64,000 nt of DNA, taken from positions 248,001 through 312,000 of the forward strand of contig JAKSZP010007889.1 of the NCBI GenBank assembly GCA_022478985.1. Direction: 5' to 3'. The notes below the pieces were generated by a model that had not been told where the DNA came from, made no database searches, and was given only the letters and a program-made list of their open reading frames with translations. This stretch comes from Massospora cicadina. Lineage: Eukaryota; Entomophthoromycota; Entomophthoromycetes; Entomophthorales; Entomophthoraceae. Every line of letters starts with the position of its first letter. Positions within the stretch are counted from its first letter, which is position 1. A program made the position numbers and the translations under genes. Shown here in pieces: positions 1-10,784 of the stretch.

Positions 1-1313
1 ATGGTAGATGAGCGCTGGGTAACAGCTTTCCCTCTCTGGATTCCTACCCTGGTACCCATGCTCACCTTGGCCAAACGCGTCTGCCATATTAGATAAATCT
101 GCGCCGTGATCACCTAATTGAAGTTGATTGGTCTGCAACCAATGACAATCAAGCCCAACAATAAGAACCCACATAGTCAAAAAGGGAGAAAGATCAAATC
201 ATTAGCCAGAATCACCAATGGTTTTGATTCAGATAGTAGTGTAATCGCCAAATCTAACTCCCTCTTAAAATTGTCAGGGATAATCCTTGATGTGCAAATA
301 ATATCATCAGAAACCATCAATGACAGTTTGAAACCTCTATCTGGCAAATCGGGAGTTGCAGGCAATGTAACCCTCTTGACCAAACAAATGGCCCAGCAAC
401 TGGACATGGGCAGGTTGGTCATCCCAAACCTGTTTCCAACCAATAGGGACTGCCTCTATGTGGGGTGGCCCTGGGGTATTCCCGCTGCTCATTGGGCCAG
501 ACGCCATTGCACCAACTGATAGAAATGCAGTTGAGCCTCATTTCAGACATTTGAGGTCAAACTGACAGCAACTCAGCCTGCCGCTGAATCCTTTGATGTG
601 GGTTCCCATTGAGATTATCTGCCCCCTCCCTGAAAAATTCGCCGGTATATCAAACTTGAGGGACCCAATCCTGGCTTGTTCCTGCATCAATAAACCACTA
701 TTTAATCAGTTGCATTGCACTGAGAAAATTGTTGGTCGATTTTCTTCATTTTTCCTTGAATAAAATTTCTTCCCTAAACTATCAATTTTACTTTATTGAT
801 ATCCTTCTTGCCAAAGTCATGATGGCATTTCCCTGGTGGCCTGTCAGTCCTTATACTGGATGGGCTTTACCAGTTCTGATGATTACTATGACTCCCACCA
901 TCATCAACTGGATTCAGCAAGCCAGATACTTTTGGCAATCTAACCCCCTTATTTCAACTATCCACCATCAATATACTGGAATCTTGTGAACTTATGTCCA
1001 CCATTTCCAAGCAAGGATCCGCCCCCTGTCTCCTCAGTTGTATTGAACCCACCTACTGCTAACCCTGAAGAAATTATCCCAGTGGTACAATCCCCTTCAG
1101 TGAGACCCACAGTGTCTGGGTTTGTCTCCATTTGTTTCATTTTTGGGTTGCTATTCACAATATGTCCTACACCAATTTTTACCATTTCCTGAATTATGGC
1201 TCTGTGCAACGTCATACATGTGGCAATGACTCTGGCATTCTGGCCTGCTTTTTGGGTGCTCACGCATCCCAATTGGAAGGCCAGCTTAAACTTTATCTGC
1301 CGTTTTCATGACA
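1..1313 (+). mobile_element. LTR S1 of a chromovirus-type element, start outside window
   Basis: This block is the reverse-complement counterpart of 31927-33350. Both copies share the segment around GCGCTGGGTAACAGCT at one end and the terminus ...CATGACA at the other, which here ends at 1313. Sense is taken as plus because the encoded V-D-E-R-W-V-T-A peptide at 4-27 matches sense-strand peptides in other LTRs of the window. An AATAAA lies near 689. The sequence right of 1313 is not a polypurine tract read from this end, so the block is either a solo LTR or the 3' LTR of an element lying to the left. The far end and its target duplication are not visible. Confidence 0.7.
118..519 (+). pseudogene. 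ORF inside LTR S1, conserved in copy S2
   Basis: A 133-codon open frame lies within the LTR. A recognisable stretch, L-L-K-x-S-G-I-I-L-D followed by I-x-S-x-T-I, is also encoded on the sense (minus) strand of the related LTR at 31927-33350, where the frame is broken. Conservation at the amino-acid level between two diverged LTR copies suggests former coding rather than chance. No domain is recognised. It may be the distal part of the LTR-encoded extension described for the chromoviruses. The first methionine is arbitrary, since the frame could be entered by read-through from pol. Confidence 0.4.
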
Positions 1314-2481
1314 CAGGCGATTTTGTCACAGGTTTCAACAACATTGCAGATACTAGATGATTAAACTCTTAGCTGATATTGAGATTCTTAGGGGGAATAA
1401 CTATATATAGAACTTAGGGTTTATAGTAATTTAATAATATCAAAATTAGGGGTGAAATCATTCACCGATTATAATGATGACTTTTAGTATTTAAGTCAAA
1501 TTGAGGCTAAAAATGAGAAGGACATAGGAAATCAGAATGTACAGAAAGTCACTTAATTTAGATATATAATAACTCAACTAATAAGGGCTCTTAAGGATCG
1601 TTTCCTTTGACAAGGCTTTTTCTGTAAGTATTAGGTCAACATCTAGGATGACATATCCAAAGGGTAACATTTTAGTATAATCTCTTCAATCAGCCATTTA
1701 AATATTATCTTCAATTCAGCCAATTACTAAAGTTCTTAGTGTTTGATTGGATGGTAAAATATTTGCAGCTCCCAGAACTACCTTCAGGTCTATAAATAGG
1801 GGTGGCTTTCTCTTAGGTGGTAGCAATGAATTACAGCTGTGCTTGGGCAGAATTCCCATGGAGTTGACCTATTCTGCTGGGGGTTCAGATGAGTCATAGT
1901 GCTAAAAACAAAGGAATTTGACTGAAGATTAGGAGTAGAAGTATTACTATGATTTAAACTATCCTGCCAAAAATTGAAAAGAGGATTTTACATAATAAAA
2001 AACTATTCACCACTGGAACGTTCTTCTCATCTAGTTGAATGTCTAAATTTCTGACAGGGATTATAACGTAAGATCCTTTTGGCTAGATACACCCCATCTA
2101 AATGGCTTTGCAACAAGCTAAGGGCTCACTACAAATTGTATTAGATATGGCATGTAAGGTATGAACTTATGATAAAATATATTTTAAGCTAACACCTTCC
2201 CTCATATCAAATAAAGAATTTTTAATCTCTAAGTGAGGACCAAGTTTTAGCTAACGATATATGATCAGTGTGTTTAGTTCAAATAGTAGCTTACTCTATT
2301 TGAGATAATAAAACAAAAAAACAAAATCAAATGTAGGTATGGAAACTTTAAACAGTTCAGTGCCTGTATAGAGTGAAAAGTAGAATTTTAGTTTATATGC
2401 ACTAGATAAACTAATTAATATTTAAAAAAAATTATTAAAATAATACTGAGATGGATCTCGAAATCAACTAATACTTTTAAC
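1314..2481. other. AT-rich DNA without recognised gene
   Basis: No open frame with protein-like composition, no LTR termini and no tRNA-like motif was seen. The stretch holds short A/T runs. Part of it is presumably the 3' flank of the minus-strand I9 gene that follows. Confidence 0.5.
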
Positions 2482-2847
2482 TCACTGGTCTGTGATGCGA
2501 ATGAGCTGGTCAGATTCAACGTAGTCAATAAAACTAGAGTAAAGGCTATTCTCGAAGATGGTTTTACAGAGTTGGTGGGGGAGGTTGGCAGTAAACCCTT
2601 TGAAGATATTAGGATAGAAATGAGTGATTTTGCCCCCTCTGAAGTTGATTAGTTTGTACAAAACTTTTAAGATGGCTTCCAAATCGGATACTGGAATGGT
2701 ATTCTTGAAGACGACGATGTAACTTGGGTTGACATCGTTGCTGGTGCAAACACCCGACAAGTCTTTATGCGTGGTGAGTCCAGTTGGGCTACTAAGAGTC
2801 AAGGTGAGCAGGCTGCAGAAAGAAACGGCGATGGTGTAAATTTTCAT
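2482..2847 (-). CDS. Small secreted peptidase-inhibitor I9 (subtilisin propeptide-like) protein
   Basis: This is an intact 121-residue protein. Residues 1 to about 20 form a signal peptide (K near the N-terminus, then a hydrophobic run rich in L, A and V ending in S-S-P), so the product should enter the secretory pathway. From about residue 42 the pattern Y-I-V-V-F-K-N, a helix (V-S-D-L-E-A-I-L), the F-K-G-F-T-A-N-L-P strand and a terminal V-E-S-D-Q match the inhibitor I9 fold, which as a stand-alone protein binds and inhibits or chaperones subtilisin-type proteases. No protease domain follows, so it is a free inhibitor rather than a protease precursor. The start is the first ATG upstream of the signal peptide. 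It is the only undamaged single-copy gene recognised in the window. The exact target is unknown. Confidence 0.7.
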   Translation of the reverse strand: MKIYTIAVSFCSLLTLTLSSPTGLTTHKDLSGVCTSNDVNPSYIVVFKNTIPVSDLEAILKVLYKLINFRGGKITHFYPNIFKGFTANLPHQLCKTIFENSLYSSFIDYVESDQLIRITDQ

Positions 2848-2881
2848 TTCAAACTGATGAGAGTTAATCTCACATTAATTT

Positions 2882-2890
2882 GGTTTTATA
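2882..2890 (-). promoter_or_regulatory. TATA-like box upstream of the I9 gene
   Basis: On the minus strand the sequence TATAAAACC lies about 35-45 bases before the ATG at 2847, the spacing expected for a short 5' UTR. The assignment rests on position and sequence only. Confidence 0.35.
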
Positions 2891-2967
2891 CTTTTTCGGG
2901 GCTTTTACAACCAAGTACCGATTTATCGATTTTAAAACTTTTAAGCGCCTCTAGTAAACCTTACTGA

Positions 2968-4508
2968 CTTTATTCTAAAATGCTTTAAATTGAATCAAAA
3001 TATTGAACATAAAGATGTCATTATTGATACACCGTGTTTCAATTGAAGATCTCGATGAGCTTATTTTACATAATCGTAAATGGTTTAAAACTTTGACAAT
3101 AAATAAACACCATCAGAACACTCTTCGTCAGCTATCTGAGTAAAATTGAACTAACCTTTAAAATCAGGCCTATTCGGTTAAATTTAAGTTTAAAAGTTTT
3201 AGCTTAAAATGGTTAAATTTTGAAGTTGGTCTCTTGAACAAGCTTTCAACTAGAAATCACTGTCATAGGTCCAAACAATTTACTAAAGTAACTTTGGTCA
3301 ATCGCAACTTAAGACCAAATGACAGATCTTATTGATTCATCTGGGTTTTAAGATAATCTAGTAACCATCATTCGGTACTTTTTAGCAAATTATCTGAATG
3401 CAAACTTCTAGAAGCTATGTTAATCCAGATTGTATTTCTGGACAAACTTAATTGGTAACAAATGGACCAACTATAATTTACTAAATGCATAGAGTTCAGC
3501 CAAAGTTAAGTATTGAAGCATCTCTCGTTTAAATCTTTTACTTTCCGAAAATTAGGATCAATTTCTATAGAGTAACTTTATTAACCTTCCTATCTACGCT
3601 TTTTAAAATATTTAGTAGTAGCAGGAACCACTCCGTATAGGCAACAACCTTATCTTCCTTTTTTGTTTAGCTCCATATCAATATTTTAATACTGACAAGA
3701 GGACTTCTCATCTACGCTTGACGCTTTAAAGTTGTAAACTTTTCAATTTACTTTAAGCATTGACTCAAAATAATCGAGCTGGTGACACCAAACCTAACAA
3801 AAAGGAAGGTTCTTGGAAGTCGGGCATGGGAAATAATTCCCGTATTAATCGGAAGATGATTCATAACTCTCCGCGAATAACTCAAAATAAGTATTAAGCG
3901 TCAATCATCTAAATAAAATCAATATCTCAACTTATCAGTTGAAAATAAAATAACTTAAAGCTAAGCTTTCAGTTTAAGTATCGCAAGGCTTTTGAACGCG
4001 ATTAAAAGTGTTGGTAAGACTAACTATATCCGATATGCTAAAAGAGTTGAGCCGGCCAAATAGTTGATCCTCACCCCTCAATGTGATTTCATCTATTTTT
4101 AAGCGTAGTAAATTCCAAAATTAGGACTTTTAACTCAGCTAAATGCTTAACTGGCTATTGATGACTACTTTGAAGAAGTTCCCTGTCTTGTATTTATAAT
4201 TTACAAATAAGTACCAGAGCTTTCTCAGATCTCAATGCTATATGCAAATCTAAATAATCTAATGATTCATCTGACTTCATTTTTGTCACTTCAAAGTTAT
4301 TTTTAGCCAATCGTTTAAAGCAATAATTGATCTGAGTTTGAAGATATTCTTGTATTTTATTATTGACTTCCACTCCTATGTGGGATGGTAACCTATATTT
4401 GACGTCTAAATACGATATTGTCTATGCAGTCAGTTCCATCCAGCTTGCAGTGATACAATAATTATTCATACCCTAAAAAGCTTTTTCTATAATCCAAATG
4501 AATCAAGG
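2968..4508. other. AT-rich intergenic DNA
   Basis: About 1.5 kb with no supported coding frame or repeat termini. The composition is strongly A/T. It probably includes the upstream region of the I9 gene plus old unrecognisable repeat DNA. Confidence 0.5.
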
Positions 4509-4564
4509 TATCAAATTTACTATTTTTTTAGTACTAGATGGTCCTATCAAATTTACTATTTTTT
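4509..4564 (-). mobile_element. Ultra-short poly(A)-type insertion with 20-bp target duplication
   Basis: TATCAAATTTACTATTTTTT occurs at 4509-4528 and again at 4545-4564. Between the copies lie 16 bases which, read on the minus strand, are GGACCATCTAGTACTA; the A run that follows merges with the duplicated target. The same terminus occurs at 60425-60447 and, on the plus strand with two substitutions, at 63064-63110. The structure (3' terminus, A tail, long direct repeats) is that of a target-primed insertion truncated almost completely at its 5' end. Confidence 0.6.
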
Positions 4565-4831
4565 ACACAATTTCTCTTTTATAGACTGTATCTTCCTTTA
4601 TACTTATATCATCTAAAGTTCAGCATAATAGTACCTTCAAAATATAATTTGATCTTTTTAAAATTTGATGAGATAATCCTTGTATATTTTTATAGAGTTG
4701 AAATTATTTCATGACAGTAAAAACAAAATTTATATAGAGTTGAATCAATTGTATAATAAACTAAATAATAATTAGACAAGTACAAAATAAAGATATTCTA
4801 TGAGATTTATGGATGGCATTGCTTTAAGGAC

Positions 4832-4971
4832 CAAGGGGAGCTCTAGTTGTCTTTGGTTACAAACTTGCTATTTCAACAGACCACCCAAGTGACCAAGCAG
4901 CTATGATTAATATGGCTGTTGATTATAGATGGGGAAGATGCTCGCTGGTACCTTTATTACCTAAGTTCTAA
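4832..4971 (+). pseudogene. Orphan open frame running into the A1 LTR
   Basis: After an in-frame stop at about 4829-4831 the plus strand stays open for some 46 codons with protein-like composition (R-G-A-L-V-V-F-G, then S-T-D-H-P-S-D-Q-A-A-M, then D-Y-R-W-G-R-C). The host-like part ends at 4945, where the A1 LTR begins; the last eight codons are LTR. It could be an exon of a host gene cut by A1. I cannot name the family. The sequence right of A1 does not visibly continue the frame. Confidence 0.35.
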
Positions 4972-5625
4972 AAATTAAATTCAGCGTATTTGTGCACCAC
5001 AAATAATAGAAATATTATAACACTAATATGTACTAAAAGGTTGGTGTTTTTATTTATTTTTAAAAGTAGCAGCAATGGGGTAAAAAGAGAACCCAGTTAT
5101 AATTTCACTGCTTAGTATTTAAATTAACTTGAGGCTCAGACTAAGATAAGCATCAATTTAATATTATCTTTGAGCCTATTTAGGAAATATGGGTGTTCAG
5201 CTTTTCAGAGCTTTTAAACTTACCTTGAAAAGATGAAATGGATGATGGTCAATCATGGGCAAGGCAAACCAGTGAGGTAAGGTCTTTATATATTTTAGCC
5301 AATCACCATGAGAGAAAACAGTTGCACTTTGGGGACCCCACCAAGCCTATAAAAGGGGGTGATCCCCTCTTAGGTGTTTGAATTGAACCAGAAGTGGGTT
5401 GTGGAGGAATCTCTGATGGACTCCCCTGATTATGCTGCATGGTAGGTGCAATCCAATGGCCCAAACATGTGATATTTCCTTGAATAGTATTAAAAAAAGT
5501 ATTATCCAATTTTAGGGGTTTTACCAAGGATCATCCAGGGTCTTTTGGCAAATTTTTCCTTATTTTTGCCCTTATTTAGAACCAATAAACTCCTATTACA
5601 TAAATAAACTTGTAATTATCCAACA
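4946..5625 (-). repeat. A1 3' LTR
   Basis: It aligns along its length with 10785-11461; shared blocks include the segment GGAAATATGGGTGTTC, the region around CAATCATGGGCAAG and the end TCCAACA. On the sense strand it starts TGTTGG directly after the polypurine tract. Confidence 0.85.
5283..5302 (-). promoter_or_regulatory. Candidate LTR promoter of A1
   Basis: The sense strand reads GATTGGCTAAAATATATAAA, a CCAAT-type box on the opposite strand close to a TATATAAA. In the 5' LTR the matching place (about 11125-11145) keeps the ATTGGCTAAAATA part but has lost a clean TATA. Confidence 0.35.
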
Positions 5626-5640
5626 TTACCCCCTTCAAGA
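5626..5640 (-). promoter_or_regulatory. A1 polypurine tract
   Basis: The minus strand reads TTGAAGGGGGTAA immediately before the TGTTGG start of the 3' LTR. This is the position and composition expected for the plus-strand primer of reverse transcription. Confidence 0.6.
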
Positions 5641-5745
5641 ATGTTAGGGGGAGAATATGGGCCAAGAACTGTTCATGGACTTGGTTGACTGTACCTCTGG
5701 TAGTAAGGGACTTAATGGAGTACCCCTTTCATAACTTATAAGTGA

Positions 5746-6766
5746 CTAAAAAAGGGCCTTCTCTCTAGGCCCAAGCTTCTCACTTCTGGGAGTAATATGG
5801 TTATAGTAATACAACACCAAGTCTATCACTTGAAAGAAAGGGAGGGGATTCCTATGCTCAATTGCAGCTACCCCTGCTTTAGTTACTGATTTAACTAAGT
5901 TAGCCATGGCATCATACTGCAGCTGGATAATGCATTGTGAAAATTTTAACAGGGCTTTATCAGAATCATCTGTCCTACCAGAGAATATGACTTTTTCTAG
6001 CAGGGCTGGTACTCCTAGTTTCTGACTATATAATACATGGAAAGTAGAAACCTTAAGGATTTGATGGTAGCTGATATGGTAGGCCATGAAGGCATTAGGT
6101 AAGAATTGATCCCAGTGTAGGGTATCTGAGCTGGCCATCTTTTATAATATGAAAACCAGGGTTCTATTTTCTCTTTCCACAGTACCATTTGTGGATGGAT
6201 TGTAGGGGGCCAAGAAAAGTTGCTACGTCCACAAGGAAGTAGACAAAAGCTTTACCATCTATGAGGTAAAATTATTGCCTTTGTCAAATAGTAGGACCTG
6301 GTGAAACCCACGCCTGGTGAAAATATCATGATGGAGGAAGGTTGTAGTAGCTTTTGCGGTCTGGGCAAGTAGGGCAACCGCTTTAACCCATTTTGATGAA
6401 ATTATCAATGCCTACCAGGATATAGCAATTCCCACTGGCAGTCTGAGCTAGCGGACCTACTACATCCAAGCTTATTTTATGAAACGGCTTTTGAGGCATG
6501 GTGGGTTGGTATTAATACTTGGGTTTGTAATTGGATTCTTCTTGCAGATTAGGCAGGCATCCAGCACTTCGATGATAGACTCTATGATTCCCTCCAAGTA
6601 ATACCTATCCCTCACCCACTATAAGTTTTGTGCACGCCACTGTGCCCCAGCATAGAATGGACCTCCATGATCACGGGAACTCGCTCATAAGGTTAGAGAT
6701 AAGGCAAACAACTCACCTTAACTTCTTATAAAACTTCTCGCTTTTCACCTTGGTGTTATGGGGGTG
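5746..6766 (-). pseudogene. A1 integrase region
   Basis: The best-preserved segment is the 130-codon frame 5746-6138, which carries the post-catalytic integrase part (H-W-D-Q-F-L-P, then the A-Y-H-I-S-Y-H segment and a tail with P-R-S-E-K-L-G-P). Upstream (higher coordinates, to about 6650) broken frames show a zinc-binding H-S-x-L-G-H-S-G-V-H-K start and an N-K-G-N-N-F segment where catalytic S-D-x-G is expected. The integrase would insert the cDNA into the genome; this copy cannot, because of several stops and shifts. Confidence 0.65.
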
Positions 6767-7324
6767 TTAGTCTAACATTTTCCGGATGGGGTCATCCTCA
6801 ACTTCCCAGGCGTCAGGGGTCATAAGGAGGTCATGCATCCTCTCTACTTCACTATTATCTAGGTGAAGGATAGGCAGCCAAGTCAAGCCATCAACATTCA
6901 TATGACGGGTTCCAGCTTGGTGCTCAATCTTCATATCATAGTGTTGGAGCCTTAAGGCCCAGCGAGCCAACCTCCCAGTGGGATCCTTCATATTTTGTAA
7001 CCACTTCAGGGCGGCGCGGTCAGTGATTACAGTGAAGGTAGTTCCATATAGAAAAGGGCGGTAGTATTTTACAGCTATCAGGACTACAAGGCACCCTTTT
7101 TTGGAGACTGTAATTGCGTTCAGCCTTATATAATGTCTTGCTGAATTAGAAGATGGGATGATCCACACCATTATCATCCAATTGAGCCAGGATGGCTCGA
7201 ATGATGTAGTTAGAGGCATCAGTAAACAAAAGGAAATGTTTATTGTAATCAGGGTGGCGCAGGATAGGGCGCTTTTGTAACAACCGCTTAAGCGTCTCAA
7301 ATGCGGCCTTTTATATCTCCCCAA
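6767..7324 (-). pseudogene. A1 RNase H
   Basis: The frame carries the gypsy RNase H signature near its middle (F-L-Y-G-T-T-F-T-V-I-T-D-R-A-A-L-K-W-L) followed by the classic G-R-L-A-R-W-A-L-R-L-Q and H-x-A-G-T-R-H-M-N-V-D-G-L segments. The upstream catalytic Asp region is degenerate. It continues directly from the reverse transcriptase thumb at 7297-7524. Confidence 0.7.
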
Positions 7325-8450
7325 TGAAAATGGATGTTCTTAGTCAATTGCCATACAAGAGGCTTGCTCAGCTGGGCGAACTCGGGGATAAATTGGTGGT
7401 AACACCCCATCATACCCAAGATTACCTGGATATTGCGCAGGGGTTTTGGGAGCAGGAATTTTGGATATAGCCTCAGCTTTGACTTGGAGGTTTTAAATCC
7501 CATCCTGTGAGATGGCGTGTCCAAGGATTCTAACTTTTCTATGGAAAAAAGTGCAATTGGAGGGTTTAATTTAAGGTTGTGCTGGTATAAGCATTGGGGA
7601 ATTCTTTCAGGAGAGCAAAATGGTCAATAAAAGTCTTAGAAAACACATTAATTTCATCAAGATAGACAATGATAAAACTCAGCTTGATGTGCTGCAATAT
7701 GTTACCATGGCTCAATGTAAAGTTTCAGGAGCGTTACACAACCCATGAGGTAATTGGGTGGGCTGGAAGAGACCCTTACTTCAAATAAGAGAGCATTTCT
7801 CCTGATCGTGGGGAGAGAGGTCCATTTACCAATAACTGCTGGCTAACTTTATAGCAGAGAAGAACTTTGATCCAGAGAGCTGTGCTAAAGCGTAGTCAAT
7901 TCAAGAGATGGATATCTATCTTTCTTTGTGAGGTTGTTCAGCGGAAGTAGTCCATCACAACCTGATGACCGCCATTTTTCTTTTTTATAAGGAGGAGAGA
8001 GATGACCAGGAGCTTTGCAAAGATACCAATAGGCCAGCGTTTAATAGCTGTTTAAGATTCGTCACCATATGTTGCTCCTCAAATTTTGATCACTGATAAG
8101 GTTTGGATCAGTAGGGACAGCATCCCAACGTTGATGATATGACTCCAACCCTTCATATGACCATAGTCGGTCTCAGTTTTAAAAAATATGATGCTGTAGG
8201 ACCCCAATAGACTATTAACTTTATTAAGCTCTTCAGGGGTTGGATTATCAAAGATATGAACGTTGGATAATGTACATAATTATTTATTAGCAGGTAGGCC
8301 TATGTCTGACATAGATCTGGTGCAGTAGACCTGGTTAAACTCCTTAACTTGGATCAGCAGACATTTCACAATCTCCTGGTGTTTCTTTACGGCCATGTCC
8401 TTATTGGTAAGATTCCCAGTAGAATACTGATAGGACGTTGGTAGGATGGG
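7297..8450 (-). pseudogene. A1 reverse transcriptase
   Basis: The thumb segment (L-G-M-M-G-C-Y-H-Q-F-I-P-E-F-A, then P-L-V-W-Q-L-T) is readable at 7297-7524. Further upstream, near 7660-7680, the catalytic box reads Y-L-D-E instead of Y-L-D-D, so the second catalytic Asp is lost. The remaining fingers and palm are split by stops and frame changes. Confidence 0.65.
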
Positions 8451-8451
8451 T

Positions 8452-9060
8452 CTAGGATGCCTGTAAATGCTGTGGTTCTAATGGACAGATTCCATTGATG
8501 CTAGTTATTTGCAGCAGGCAGTTGTGGGGGTTTTGTAGGGTAATTTTGGTGTCATTCATGCTTTGTTCACTTGCTTTAATCATTACCTCCTCTGCTGCAT
8601 AAAAAGTAATTCTCTCTAGGCCGTCCACTAATACAGACATCATTTTAATATTTCGCCCTACTGTTGTGTAACATAGGGATAAGGCGGAGAAAGAATACTC
8701 AACCATGCAAACTTATTCCTTTTTATTAATATCATTGTGGTCCAAAATTAGGGGAACCTCGTAGTTAAGCAGGGAGTGATAGCCCTGCTTCAGATTGATA
8801 ATTCCGTCATAATTGAGTATAAACTTGGTACCAATGAGAATGTCATAGGTATTGTTGGCTAAGGCCACCGCGGGGGCCAAGAGGAGGAGTTTCCAAAACT
8901 CAGAAGAGTAAAGATGAGTAGGCCTCAATAGCGCGAGTGTTGGTCAGACCAGCAGTGCCAAACTCCTGGGTATAGTCAAGGCCAGGGGCCAGCGAATTTT
9001 TTCATAAGCTTTGATGATACAACGTTCACAGGAAAAGCAGTGTCAAGGATAACAATGACA
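8452..9060 (-). pseudogene. A1 aspartic protease region
   Basis: The active-site segment near 9000-9045 reads I-L-D-T-A followed by F-P-V-N-V-V-S-S-K-L, matching the protease segments of elements F, D1 and I in this window, but with A where the D-T-G glycine should be. The frame 8713-8928 adds the downstream Y-D-I-L-I-G-T-K-F-I pattern of retropepsins. The frame 8452-8706 is the linker to the reverse transcriptase. Inactive by mutation and frameshift. Confidence 0.6.
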
Positions 9061-10720
9061 AGTACTCCGTTGACAACAACCTCCACTTTTGGTAAGGTTC
9101 TCACTAAGTAGGGGAAAAGCGAGGACCTCCTTCAGCTGAAGAGTACAAGAAAGGCGTTTAGCAGTTTCATGGAATTTATCTTGGATAGACTGCAGTGTAT
9201 ATATACTCTGAGTAAATTGGATCATCGTGGCAATGAGCTGGTTAGCGTCACTGGCAGTATCAATAACCTCCAGGACTCTCAGCACCTGATAAAGATTTGT
9301 TCAGCGGGGTATTTTCGCCATATCCACTATTTCCAGGTTCAACCTATCAGATACCTCCACTTCACCTGGGGCTCCTAGAACATAGTGACCAGCATCTTCA
9401 CAACCACCTTCAGATTCATCATCAGAGGGGCTTTAATGCACATCAGAGGGTCCCTAGGATGGGGGGTAGGATCAGGGAAATCCTCGTTGAAAGAAAGTCC
9501 CTGAGGCCACTCCTCAACTCTAATCATTTTTGGTGGAGGCGCTGTATTTGTTACAGCTCTATTTTTGGCCTTTAGAGTAGCAGGCTTGGATGATCAATGG
9601 CTAAAGGTTTTGGATTAGAGTTGGCTGGAGAAGATAACATTGTGGAAGTGGATGCTTTAACTACGCCAGCTTTATGTTGATCAGCGGATGTGAGGCTTGA
9701 GGAAACAGACAGTTTAGCTTTTTTGACTTGTTCATTTGACCAATTATTGGTAGAGGTGACTGTCACCCAAGAGAGGGATCACGCTTAGGAGCAGGCGTTG
9801 AGGCCACTTGTAGAGGCTCATTGTCTGGTAAAAGATGATCTTGGTAAAATAGGTGGGAGAAGGAAGCGCGGCCCCATTGACAAGGATGTACTCTGACTTA
9901 CTGTCTTATGAACCTCAGGTTTTCTGGCTGGAGGAAGATCATATTTGAGCCTCATTGCAGGTATGGTTCAGAGTAGTAACCAGCATAGGGGGCCCATAGG
10001 GATCATCATAGCCTCCTTCAGCTGGGCTACGGTAAATTATTTCTCAATGGTCAGCACCTGGGGAATTGATCCACCAATTGAAGTAGATTCGCGTTATACA
10101 TATCTGCAACCTCCAGCAGAGCCTCCTTGATATCTCAGATAGTCTGGAGGTGGCACTTTACAGAGATAAGATGTCAAGCTATAGAAGGGTTTGATGTCAA
10201 CCCGCTCAGAATGACAGCAATGGCGTCGTCAATAGGTAGCATTTTGGCAAGCAGCAGAGGTTGAGCTTCCCTATAGAACTCTCCAAAAAAGAGGTGATCG
10301 ATTCTTCCTCTTGCAGACTAAGGCATATAAAGGACTGTTTTTGTCATTGTAAACTCTGTGGGGAGCCAAATTCGTCAATAAGCGCTTGATAAACCTCTGA
10401 ACAGGTGCTAAGTTTGATCATGGTGGGAACCATTATTTCTTAAGCTAGGTGACTCAAGTAAGGAAGGATGCACTGGGTTTTTTGTTGGCCAGTTGCTCCT
10501 TCCATAGCAGACTCATAAACGAAGAGGAAGGAGGCAATATTGCCCTTACCCAGTATGAACTTATCTCTGAAAGGGGGTCCTGAAATAGAGTGCTACTCAA
10601 GCCTTTTTATGAGAGACTAAGCACTGGCTAGATAGTGTTCCAAAGTGGATAGCCTAGGATTACTTTCAGTGGGGAAGTTGTAAGTTAAATTCCATAACAA
10701 CCTCCATTTTTGAACGTTTT
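9061..10720 (-). pseudogene. A1 gag
   Basis: The translated minus strand, stops ignored, gives a capsid-like protein: R-D-K-F-I-L-G-K-G-N, then E-G-A-T-G-Q-Q-K-T-Q, then E-V-Y-Q-A-L-I-D-E-F-G-S-P, as in retrotransposon gag proteins. A C-terminal tail (9043-9285 and 9572-9766) is S/T/K-rich and partly helical. No CCHC zinc knuckle was recognised. At least ten stops were seen. Confidence 0.6.
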
Positions 10721-10784
10721 TGCGGTGTACAGGTACCCCTTTAGTGAGCACTGCTTGAATAGTTTTAAGCGGGAAAATGCCTTC

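Noticed and set aside
1891..1915. Fourth member of the ultra-short insertion family (ATAGTGCTAAAAA)
   Set aside because: The terminus is only partly similar and no flanking direct repeats were found.
5350..5362. TATAAAAGG on the plus strand of the A1 LTRs as a promoter
   Set aside because: It is antisense to A1. Both LTRs keep it, but so is the surrounding sequence kept; without transcript data only the sense-strand candidate was listed.
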